NCBI GenBank assembly: GCA_936440205.1 | Contig: OW387145.1 | Location: forward strand, 28,957,075 to 29,021,074 | Source: Lepidonotus clava | Lineage: Eukaryota > Annelida > Polychaeta > Phyllodocida > Polynoidae | Direction: 5' to 3' | Length of the DNA stretch: 64,000 nucleotides | Part shown: positions 50,404 through 60,805 of the stretch, in pieces | Position numbering within the stretch: position 1 is the first letter of the stretch | How the letters are laid out: every line of letters starts with the position of its first letter | Notes under the pieces: generated by a model | What the model was told of the DNA's origin: nothing | Databases searched by the model: none | The model's input: only the letters and a program-made list of their open reading frames with translations | Made by a program: the position numbers and the translations under genes

Positions 50404-51739
50404 CTGACGATGTACTAAATCAGAGCATTCGATTGCAGAAAAAGTATATAATGCAGATAGTTACGTATACGTCACCAGTTTTCAATTATAATTCGTGACC
50501 CTCACTAGACCTATATGCTTGTCGCAGGCTACGCACTATACCCCTTCAGAACACGTGCTACTACAGCTATGTATAGCGTCGTTTTTTATGGCTGTTTGTC
50601 ATGCTATGTCAGCGCCAATATACCTAGACCTTTTTACTGGGAAGCAGCTAACATTCTGCTAAAAGACATGTTTTTAGGCCAGTGTGCCTGCTCTATATGA
50701 GCAAATTAATAGTCTTTAGTGTCGATCTTTTAGTTTATCTTAATTAATTATGGATATAAGAATTGAAGGGGAACTCTTGTGTCTGAATGATAAAAAAATT
50801 CTACATAATCAAAGTTTCTTTTCCTATGTGCCTGCTGACCATGATTTTTTTAAAACAGTTTTTTAACCTATGATAACTTTTACTATGACACAACTGCGAT
50901 TTTCTCACTACTTTTAGTTGGCTAGCAATTGAAATATCTGAGATTATGACACATACTGTAACATAATTACAATGACTGAAAACCGGTCATATGGTTTGCA
51001 GAAAAATAGAATGCACAATCCTATCCATAATCATGTCAATGTCCAATATAATTATAACCAATTTATACATATTCCAAAGGAGACTTTACAATAACATTTC
51101 AACAGAATGATATTGAGGAGAATAAATATACCATCTCAATCACGGGATATTAACAACGGAATTACCCAAGAATCTGTATCAGAACCTGTCACTTCTTACA
51201 ATGCATAAATGATAAAATAAATGGTTTGGAATAAAACCACGTGCACACCGTAGAATATACCTAAAGAGCCGGAATTTCCAAGTTTAGGAATCAGTGAAAT
51301 AATTTATACTTTTTCTAAACATTCTAATGAAGAGAAGGGTGTCTCAAAATTTTGATATCTATCTTCAATCATTTACAAAAAAATGAAATAGAAAAAATAG
51401 AAAAAAATACATTTAAGTGACCCGGTTTTTGGCATAAAAGAAAAACTAAAGCCTAAATAAAAATCTGAGACACTCTTCTCTGCATATAAAGGTTAATAAC
51501 ATGTAGGAAAAAAATTGGCCATATAACTCTTTAAGTAAGTGAGTAATTCTTGTTCAAAAAATAAAAGTTGAAAAATAGGTTTTTAATTCATATCCTTTCG
51601 AATTCTTATCTGATATTCCAATAACAAATACTACATGATAGAGAAAAATTAGACCTTTTAAATGGTGTTAATTCTATCAATATACCTAGCATAGGTGTGG
51701 AGATACAGGCAAAAACGTGAATCACGGCCCAACCACAGG
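50404..51739. other. AT-rich non-coding sequence
   Basis: Strongly AT-rich with A and T runs. No gene, repeat or GC-rich patch was recognised. Confidence 0.4.
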
Positions 51740-52633
51740 TGCACTGTTAAAACAAGTGTTTAGAACCTAAACATTTTCCTAAACACTTCGGTGCATCCAG
51801 TTTTGGAACACTTTATTTCCCTAAACATGTTTAGAATTATCGGTGTTTAGGGTTAGGTGTTTAGAAATGTGTGATGTTTAGCTGTTTAACCATGAAGTGT
51901 TTAGGTCCTCAAGGTGTTTAGAATCAAAACGCTTATGATTTTTTTATGTTTAGCTGCTAAGTGTTTAGAAAACTATGATGTTAAGGTGTTTATCTGTGAA
52001 GCATTAAGGTCTTCAAGATGTTTAGGGTTAGGTGTTAAGTTAAACAGTAATATACCGTAATATGTACAGTGTACTTTCATTCTTAAGGATGAAAACCATT
52101 TTAAATTCAACAATAATATACCGTAGTGTGTAAAAAAACCTACGTAGATCTTACATGTAAAACACTGCTATGGTACTATGCCATTCAGTTTACACCAGAT
52201 GTAATGTTAACAGCATTGCGAGTTTTATTTTTCCTGTAATCACACTACAGGATCATTGAGCCAATAACCACATATGTCCTTCCTTCTTGGTTTAGCCTTG
52301 CATGGATTGTTTGATTGTTGGAGGTAAAACCTTTAGGGGTATAGCTGATAAAGTTCTTGTACTAAAAAGGTGTCTACATGTTAATCCTACTAAAATCCTA
52401 CATTTTGTAAATGTTTTAAGGGTGTTCTGGTTGGTTGACCGTACCTAGAATAGCAGGCCAATGAAGTGATTATCTTAATGACGTTACAAAAACTTAAAAA
52501 TTTAACATTTTTAATCACAAAGTTCCAAATTCCTAAGTGTATGAAAAACACTATTTTACTAATCATGGCCAAAAATAGGGAGGGCATGTGGCAAACCACT
52601 AATAGTACAATAGTAGTAGTATTTTGGTAACTT

Positions 52634-52702
52634 CAGTAGCTGAGATTTGAACCCGGGGCCCCTCACATATGAAGCCTATGCTCTACCACTGAGCTTTGGA
52701 GG
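52634..52702 (-). pseudogene. tRNA-like sequence (SINE head or tRNA pseudogene)
   Basis: On the minus strand, GCTCAGTGGTAGAGC (52694-52680) matches a tRNA D arm and A box, and GGTTCAAATCTC (52653-52642) matches the T arm and B box at normal spacing. The acceptor and anticodon stems do not pair, so a working tRNA is unlikely. It lies inside the CACTG element. Confidence 0.6.
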
Positions 52703-52862
52703 CCTGTAGGTAGACACAGCCCAGCTTTGCTACTTAACTGAATACGTAGGGGTATGAGAGTACTGAACTATTCTCCGTCACACCAACATGATGTTGAATA
52801 CCTGTAGAGTAGTACTGATCCTACTCATTGGTGCTGACTATGCCAGTGTGCACTGCATGCAG

Positions 52863-52935
52863 TCCAAGTTAGCTCAGTTGGTTAGGCTTCTACCTTGAAT
52901 GTAAAGAATGTGGGTTCTAATCCCAAAGTGTCCAT
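52863..52935 (+). pseudogene. tRNA-like sequence (SINE head or tRNA pseudogene)
   Basis: TAGCTCAGTTGG (52870-52881) matches an A box and GGTTCTAATCC (52913-52923) a B box. The T stem (TGGG/CCCA) pairs, and the anticodon stem pairs only in part (TCTAC/GTAAA). It is likely a tRNA-derived SINE head or pseudogene nested in the CACTG element, facing the opposite way to the one at 52634..52702. Confidence 0.6.
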
Positions 52936-53210
52936 TTTTCTTTTCCATAGTATACAATTGATAGTATACAATTGATATTATGTGTTTAGATTCTAAACAT
53001 ATCCCATTCAAAACATGGTTAGAGGTTACAAGTGTTTAGCTTTTAAACACAACTAATGTTATGCGTTTAGATTATAAACATAGTTCACCCACACATGTTT
53101 AGAAGTTACAAGTGTTTAGGTTTTAAACAGATATGGTTTAGTGTATTTAGATAATAAACATGTTTATGCCCTTAACACATTTAAATTCTAAACACCATTT
53201 TAACAGTGTG

Positions 53211-53845
53211 TCAATCCTCAATTCCGCTTTATAGGTAGGCAACCCAAAAGCGTTACGAAATACCTGACAAAAGTAATACAGCAAAAGTGACTGTGTGTTT
53301 TCTAAGAAGCTGGGAAAACATTAACACACTGATTGACTTCCTATAGGTAGAGCAGCATCGGATTAGCCCTTTCAGTCCCTCACAGTCCCTTTCACATCTA
53401 TATCCGAGTCGGAAGCATAATTATGCTTTTTGGTTTAGGCTTTCTTTCTGTAGCCATTTCTACTCTATAACTATAAATCATGAATTCTTTAATGAATCTG
53501 AAAATATATGTCGGTTCACGGGGTCCCATGTTACCACTACTTACTCCAAATTCCAGCAGTGATAATCACCACAGAAAACACCAAGATAATGAAGCATCTA
53601 TTCCCGAATCAGATTTTAGCAGAATTCAATGAGTATTGGGTCTAACTCTAAAATAATGGGCGGAAGGCAGAGGGCGACTCGTTAAAAGCCATTGCATTAT
53701 CTCGTGTGTTTGCTCAGCTACTGATCAGGGATTTCGTTTCGATTTTCTTTGCATGCGACCATTTTGGTTGGTTTCCGAGGATTTTATGAAGGATCTGGTT
53801 GCGAGTCAAATAGAAGCCGTGCCTGGTGGTTTCATGTGTTTTTAC
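53211..53845. other. AT-rich non-coding sequence
   Basis: It lies between the CACTG element and a weak exon candidate. Nothing was recognised. Confidence 0.35.
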
Positions 53846-53947
53846 TTGTATTGACTGCAGTTCGTCAGGCAGGCACTCTCCGGAGACTTGGCAGGGATCG
53901 CCTGACTCCAGCTGGATGTCAAACCTGACCATACGCAGTCTGTACAC
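53846..53947 (-). CDS. Weak candidate exon, function unknown
   Basis: A minus-strand frame of 34 codons reads VYRLRMVRFDIQLESGDPCQ then VSGECLPDELQSIQ. It is preceded by TTATTCCCAG| and followed by CAA|GTAAAA, so both splice dinucleotides are present, though the pyrimidine tract and donor are weak. About 60 percent of codons end in G or C, above the local background, and the residue mix looks protein-like. The frame stays open past the donor to 53714. No domain is recognised. It lies 15 kb upstream of the first ankyrin-gene coding exon and could belong to a neighbouring gene, or be chance. Confidence 0.25.
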
Positions 53948-56900
53948 CTGGGAATAATCTTTTTTTCTTTGAAAAATGCATATTCAATGCTACTATATTG
54001 TTTTATTCTTTTGGTTTTCACCTATATAGTTCCGCATTTTCAGGTTTTCGTGACACTGGGGGGCTAATGACATATTTCCAAAAAGCAAGTTTTCGTTGAT
54101 TACATGCATGTCATTTGGGTTAGACTATTCAATTTGTTAGCATGATACACTATTGTTCAGCTTTCCCCCAACATGTATTTCTTTAAATATATATTGCCTA
54201 GTCCATCCAATTGACGTTTTCTGGACTTTGATGGTATCTATATATTAAATCAAAATAGAAAGCAAATCACAATCAAGATGTAAACTTAGATGGGGTGTCC
54301 TCCCAAATAACGTAAAGAAAATATCACGGCGAAATTCAATTCTAATTAGCTGATTAAATACATAGGGCAAACTTAGTATTTGCGAATATTCTACTCAGAA
54401 AAAAAATCAGTCATTCGTTCCTGAGCAACTTTCATCTATCTAGTAACAGTCCTGACATCTAGTGGTAATACCCGGCACTGCACCTAAGGGATCGAGTCTG
54501 GGCTTACAACGACAGAAACAGCGGCCGTCGGCGAGAAAAAAAACTGCAATCTACACCATGGTATTTACAGGAAACCACAAGGGGAATACCCGGTGACAGC
54601 CGATGAAAGGGGGAAGGGACTGAGTGTAAGAGCATAGATCATAAAGAACTACTTACAGATGGTACAAACAACACCCTTTACATTGGTATAGGTCATGGTA
54701 TATCCGATTGATACATCAGTGAATGTTGGTGTTAATTGGTAGGTGCAACTCCCCACCTTTTAAATCCATAGAGTACACAGTAACAAGTGACAACCCAGGA
54801 ATGAATAAATAATAAATGGATGCATGATCACTTGGGTAATTATTCGCATGTTTTGTATTCTAATGATACCTTACAGTATACCCTGGCGGTCTTGTTATAT
54901 CCTATCTGTAATGTACAACTTGTCCTCACATCAATAATAACATGAAATATATATCACCTACCGATTGTCAGACCAAATTAAAGATCTTTTTCCACACTGT
55001 CTTAATTAGCTGACAAAGTGCCATTACCGTCACTTCTGATCAGGTCGGCCATGTTAACTCTCTCCCGCGGTGCTGCGTACTCATGTTTATACCCAGGAGG
55101 AGGATTGTGAAGCCTCTCACACACTACATGATTCTGACAAAGTCGGACAACTGATAGGTGCTAAAATCTGTCGATTCTACCAAAATAATCGGCGAATTCG
55201 TTTAGCAACAATTCATATCAACCATTTGCATTTCAATATTACATACTGATTGGTAATCAGGAGCGGGTTAACAAATCAACAGATTATTTTGGTAATAATC
55301 AGTTGATTTTATTATGTGCCGATTCAGCTTAGTGGATAGGGGGCCGACTGCTTCTGACGTTCAGTCGGCCGGCTGGGAGTCGCAATGGGCATAGTGAGTA
55401 TACATGTGGCTTTACATTCGACGGGTACACATATATATGATTAATTGCAACAAACTACAAAGTGCACCAAGGATCTTTTCAGTATTTACTATTACCAAGA
55501 TCAATACGAAAGTAATTGGATGAAACTTATCATGCCAATGATAGAGAAAGCTGAAGACTCAGGTGTTTTTGTGCTGTACCTTACTCCACCATTCGGATTT
55601 CCATGAGAGTGGGTCTCCATTCCTTTCCTAATTGATCGAGACCATGAGAGCATTAATTGCGAAGTAATCTGAGTACAACAATGCTTTGTGCCTTATTATA
55701 ATATTGCCTCCTCCCGCCGACGCGCATGCGTATGATCTCATTCTGAGCGAAATGAATGATGCCCTCCTATTAATGAGTGATTGAGATTAAAGGATTGCAA
55801 AGTAGCGCTCCGTCGAGGTTTAATCAACTCTAAAGCAGCCAGACCAGACTTTTCTTTTGCCGGCCGACCGAGCTAAGTAGCCTAAGAAGTCCGAGTAATA
55901 TCCGGGCATCTAGACCTATCTGAATACCTAAGGTGGTTCCTACCGTGAAAAAGTTGTCTTCGTCACGTGGTCCGGCTTGTGATCTAGACGGCGAGGGAGG
56001 TTGTTGTTTGATATAGAGCAGTCACGGATTAGTACAGCTTTTAGACAAGGTCTGTATCAGTGATCAGGGAGGCTCTAAGTTAATGTTTACAGTCAAGGCT
56101 GACGACGGACGAATAGGAGATTGCTATAGTGGGACCCTTCGTGTAGACATACCTATTCAATTTCAGATCCTTTACCCACTTTTTTTTGTGAGTTGTGATT
56201 GGTGTTTAACTTTCTAATAGTAAGGCCCTCAATTATACTAATCCACTCTGTTACTGATTTATAGTTTTAGTTGAAGGATACTCCAGTGTGACGAGCGGAC
56301 TGCAAAGTGTCAGTTTCCGTATAACACTTATCGTGCTCTTCTTTTTTATATACTGTACATCATATGAAAGGCCATATGTCCTCTACCCATACATTTCCGT
56401 TAGCCCGCCGAAAGCCCAAGTCTGGAGACTCAAGTACACACTAGTATGACCCAGCCTTGGCATATGTATAGTGTGAATAAGCGTCAGCGGGGTCTGAAGG
56501 CAATATACCAAGACAGTGGGCCTTGTTTGGGGGTGGGGAGAATCAATACTCCAGTGTAGGCCGGGAGGGACTAGACACAAGACGTCCATCTCACCCTGGA
56601 GCCTCCCGCCCTCCTCCTCGCCTTGTGCAACACCCCATCCACCTACTTTCCTCCAGTACCTACCAGATGAAGTTTTTTTGTTGGCTAAGCACATTGCTTA
56701 CCGGCTGCTAACGACCCTGAACGTGTTTTATCATTATGGAAGACATCTTGAGGTATGGGGATACAGTGTAGTTTTGTTATGGTTGTTTAGTGAAGACGTG
56801 GCCTGTGGTTTAACCCTGACTCACGATGGGTGTCTCAATTCACCCAGAGAAAACGGAACTCCATTGTATATAACCGGAACTAGTTTGTGAAAGTATGTAT

Positions 56901-59900
56901 TGCCATTTACATTGAAATAAAAATGAAATTAAATATCCAAATAGATCTATAGGCATACGTTATGCGTCAGAAATAAAAAATAACCCTCCCTGTCCAGAAA
57001 CCTTCGATTGAAAAAGTAGGCCCACCTTCCGACCAAATGGTGGAACCATCCTTGTGGCTATAGAAGGGAAGGAGTTAATTCTATCGTAACAGCTTTGCGT
57101 TATTGGTTGTAGGATAGCATTGGAGGAGCCAGAACAAACTGCGACACGATGGATGACAGAGGGGAATATCGTAATGAAATGGAAATGACATCATTCCCAG
57201 AAAACCCCTTAGCTTCTTGTGTAGCCGCCACCACATTAGATTTACCCCAACAAGCTGATAGCTGAGTGGTTTTATGGGTGCCATTAGGGATTGGGTCCAA
57301 CATATGAACTACACCATTACGTGCTCGGCATCTATAGAGACTGGGTCATTGCTTCACTCCATCAGCCACACGGGAGATTTCTACTGACCCACTTTCCACC
57401 CACCATTTATTGCTTCTTCCCTTGGGTAAGCTCCATGCATCATTTTCTATTCCCATCCAATTAATTCGCGGGAAGCATGAATACAGTAAATGCCTTAATT
57501 ATGCAATATCTTGGCTGCCAACCGATTTATGGAACCGTCTACAGTGTGATGCACGTCGGGATCTTGCCCAAAGTTTGGAAATTAGGATGGCTTTATGGCA
57601 AATTATACAGAAGTGCGCAGTATCCTTTACGTTTATACGCCTTCAGGACTAAATGAATAGATTATAGCTGAGTTTGTTTGCCTCAAGAATCTGACTACTT
57701 CTGAAAACATATTACTTCTTAGAAGACGACTAGATGGACATGGAATGAAATGATTAATTCTAATATATTCAAAAACGAACAATTGCCAAATATTTCATTA
57801 CATGTATTCGCATTGAATTTATTATCTATGTTACTCGAATTGCTATATTATACCAGTATAATTACCATAATCATAAACGAACCATGTCATGGTTCCGTCT
57901 ACAGGCCCATTATTCTACCACATTAGACTCAAACCAATCAAATACCACGCCTCCAAAATAATGAACGATTAAATGTTTTGCATCATCGTACACTTACTTA
58001 ACTCTTATAACAAATCGGCAATCAAAAGCTTAAGTGCTCCCATCATATTACAAGATTCAATTATCGGCCAACAATAAGATTTAACGTAAAATGCTCACCA
58101 TATTACAATATTCAATTAACTGCCAATTGTTTTCATTTAATGAGCTGCTTCTGGCTTTTGTTTTTCCTCTCTCTTTTTAAATGATGATCTTTCCACCACC
58201 ACAAACTACAAAGAGCAGGCGCTGTGACCGTGAAGAGCGACCGCGTTTTCACTGACAAAAATATCGTCCCAGCATAAGAGTCTATAAAGTGCTGGTCCAT
58301 TTTCCCAGGCACCTCAGGTCCTCCCTGCCCATCTTTCACTCCCTGCCCACCTCTGACCCAGCCTTATACTGCCCATCCTAAGCCGTACTCTGATGTGGTG
58401 CAATGAAGTAACCCTGGAGGTCGGGGTGCTCTGCCTCGTCGGTCATCATTCAGGAAACCTGAGAAGGGGCCGTTGTGGCTTTATGAAATTAGGGGACGGC
58501 GGCGGCCAGGTGGGATCAGGGCTGTGACCCTGGATGGTGACTCCTCTAGATCCCCACACCAGGGCTCTCCACCCACCTGGATGTGCCGCAAAGGACTTAA
58601 GATAAGAGTACATACATGTATAACGAATGATATGGCTACTAGTAATTAAGGCTCATATCCAGTAGGGATTTAATGTCTTGTCAATCGGCTGACCAGTTCT
58701 TTACGAACAGTGGCCTGTGAGTCTGCCAACTCTTGGGTGTACCTGGCGACTGTGTGGGTATGTTAGTATGCTGTGCTAATTGAGAGTCGGCTGATTCTGA
58801 CCATTAAGTCAGCTGATTCTGACACTCAGTCAGCTGACTTAGACGCCAAAGCCATATCAAACATGTTTGATATTACATTTAAAGTTGCCGGCTGGCTCTG
58901 TAAAGATCCCCTATTGGATACAGACCTTTAACCGTGTTCTTAAAGTATCCATGGCTCTATCGTAAAAGTGTGCCTCTCCTATCTCACTTTATATCAATTT
59001 AATTTAGAACTATTTCTTATAAGGTGTACCTCAACTAATCTCAAGTTTCTCATCAATAGCAGTTTATGATTTTATTATAGTCTTTTGACCTTGAATTATA
59101 TCTGCATAGAGAAACCAGAACACGAACCAACATACTGCATTGCAGACGAGGGACAGCTCATCAGCTGCTCATACCAATTCAAAAAATAATTAGCTAAATG
59201 TTTACCGGTCATTATTATCGTACTTCATGAGAACCGCAGTTCATATCACTAACTAAAATATGGCCGCGGACTCGACACTTTGACGTTTTTCAAGTTAAAA
59301 CGTAGCGTGGATACGATTCACTAATGGACTGTATGTAGTAATATCGAACTGAACTCATCAAAAATACCACTTGCACCTGAAATCCCATTTTTCCTGGGGT
59401 TTTGCCTTTCACATTTGAGAGGCATTCCCCATACGGCTAGGACACAAAACGCACTACTAAACTGCCTATTTTTAATACCTGTGCTCATGTTAGCCCTGAT
59501 AGCGAGGGGGACATCAATGAAACAACGTGGGAAGATGAACAGGAGCCTGGGCTCACTGAGGTGTATATCAAACGCTGTCCCGTCTAGAGGTGTTAGTGAT
59601 ACAACCCCGGCCCCAGTTGCCCGGGGCAAATGCCTGCTTTCATCTACTACTCAGACTTCCTCATAACTTTCAGTGGTGCACTCCACAGCCTCCTGGTTAC
59701 GGGCGCTTTAACACTGTACCCGCCTTTTAGGGCCTTACCTCTCTGCTCCAGGGGGAGGAAGGGCTGATCAGTTGGTTTATGGATATAGCCACTTAGCGTT
59801 TCGTACAAGGACCTGCATATTTTGGCCAATTTGGCATAAAGTGAAAAAGCGTACTGGAAAACCAAACGCTATGGTATATTGTATTCAAAATGTGTTCTCG

Positions 59901-60008
59901 AAAAATATATGACAGTTCAATTTGATTGTGCAAATGCTGATTAGAATTCTGTCGATATTAAAGAAGGTATTTACGTTTTATAATTGTGGATCAAGTATAT
60001 CATAATCA
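53948..60008. other. Intergenic or intronic, with several GC-richer islands
   Basis: The 55690-55870 island contains CCGACGCGCATGCGTATG (NRF1-like) next to TATTAATGAGTGATTGAG and AGATTAAAGG (homeodomain and TCF-like words); it is a candidate enhancer or promoter. Further GC-richer patches lie at 56500-56660, 57100-57420 and 58300-58580. Open frames in these patches lack domains. A 49-codon frame ending QQADS at about 57262 (+) looks protein-like but is not long enough to support a call. Confidence 0.3.
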
Positions 60009-60010
60009 TA

Positions 60011-60455
60011 ATGATGTGTTAAAGAGAGGAGCCAATGAAGATAGATTTTCATACTGCCCTGATCCTCACCAGCCAAGTAGTCATCATGCCAAATTTTACA
60101 CACAATTTTCTAATTCAAAGTAACTGTCCCTGTCTGCTCTGGTGCAGCATGCACAGTGCATTTATCTGTGTGCCACACATAGACAGTATCAAAAATAGGA
60201 AATGGGGATATTTTTTACATGGGTTTTGAAATTTTGAAATTTGAAAATAACGTCCTTTGTGTGTGACGTCACACACAGAAATGTTTTCCCTCTGCAAGAG
60301 GAGCTAGTTTGAGACATTTCAAGATTTAATGATGAATTTTACATAAGAATATTTTACTGACCAACATAGAACATTGCATACCTCTAAATAACTATTTAAA
60401 TCAATGCTTAGAATATAGGATTAGAAAAATGAAATTTGACTGGCTCCTCCCTTTT
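60011..60455. mobile_element. Possible MITE with AGGAGCCA ends
   Basis: AAAGAGAGGAGCCA (60021-60034) is inverted at 60441-60454 with one mismatch in 14. Weaker similarity extends outward (ATGATG/ATGAAGATTGG). The interior includes the perfect 18-bp palindrome GTGTGTGACGTCACACAC at about 60261-60278. No clear target duplication was found, so this is tentative. Confidence 0.4.
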
Positions 60456-60743
60456 ATATCCAATCTTCATTGTACAACAATATAAATACACCGTTTTAAC
60501 AACTACAATTACGTACGTTATGATATTATTTGGTTAGGATATGGTTTCGCTCCATCAGATGAAGTATGCTTTAGTCTCTCGTAGGGATTGTGTATCATTG
60601 GGACGCTATTACCCCTGGATGAGCATGGGGTAGATACTATTCCTTTATGTCCAATTAGTGACACAAATGAATAGGTTAATGGATGTCTGAACGTCCGTAT
60701 CTAACATTTAGTGACATCGATTTCAATAAAGCATAGAAGGCAC

Positions 60744-60805
60744 GACCTTTGAGTAATTGTGGCCACAGGTGCACAACGGTTTGCGGCCACAATTACTAAA
60801 AGGTC
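60744..60805. repeat. Hairpin with 21-bp arms
   Basis: GACCTTTGAGTAATTGTGGCC (60744-60764, written in two parts as GACCTTTGAG and TAATTGTGGCC) pairs with GGCCACAATTACTAAAAGGTC (60785-60805), 20 of 21 positions or so, across a 20-base loop. It may be a foldback remnant. Confidence 0.75.

Larger units (their letters stand above)
51742..53208. mobile_element. Non-autonomous CACTG-ended DNA transposon (EnSpm/CACTA-like), 1467 bp
   Basis: The left end CACTGTTAAAACAAGTGTTT (51742 on) and the inverted right end CACTGTTAAAATGGTGTTT (from 53208 inward) agree over about 28 bp with few mismatches. TG flanks both sides (51740-51741 and 53209-53210). About 300 bp inside the left end and 230 bp inside the right end are filled with TGTTTAG or its complement CTAAACA, some 20 or more copies, often as the palindrome GTTTAGATTCTAAAC. 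Such dense subterminal repeats are typical of EnSpm/CACTA elements. No transposase frame is present. The core (52050-52970) holds two tRNA-like sequences in opposite orientation. Confidence 0.82.

Noticed and set aside
57105-57265. Plus-strand 49-codon frame ending PQQADS with an AG before it
   Set aside because: Frames of this length are common by chance in 64 kb; no partner exon or domain is seen.
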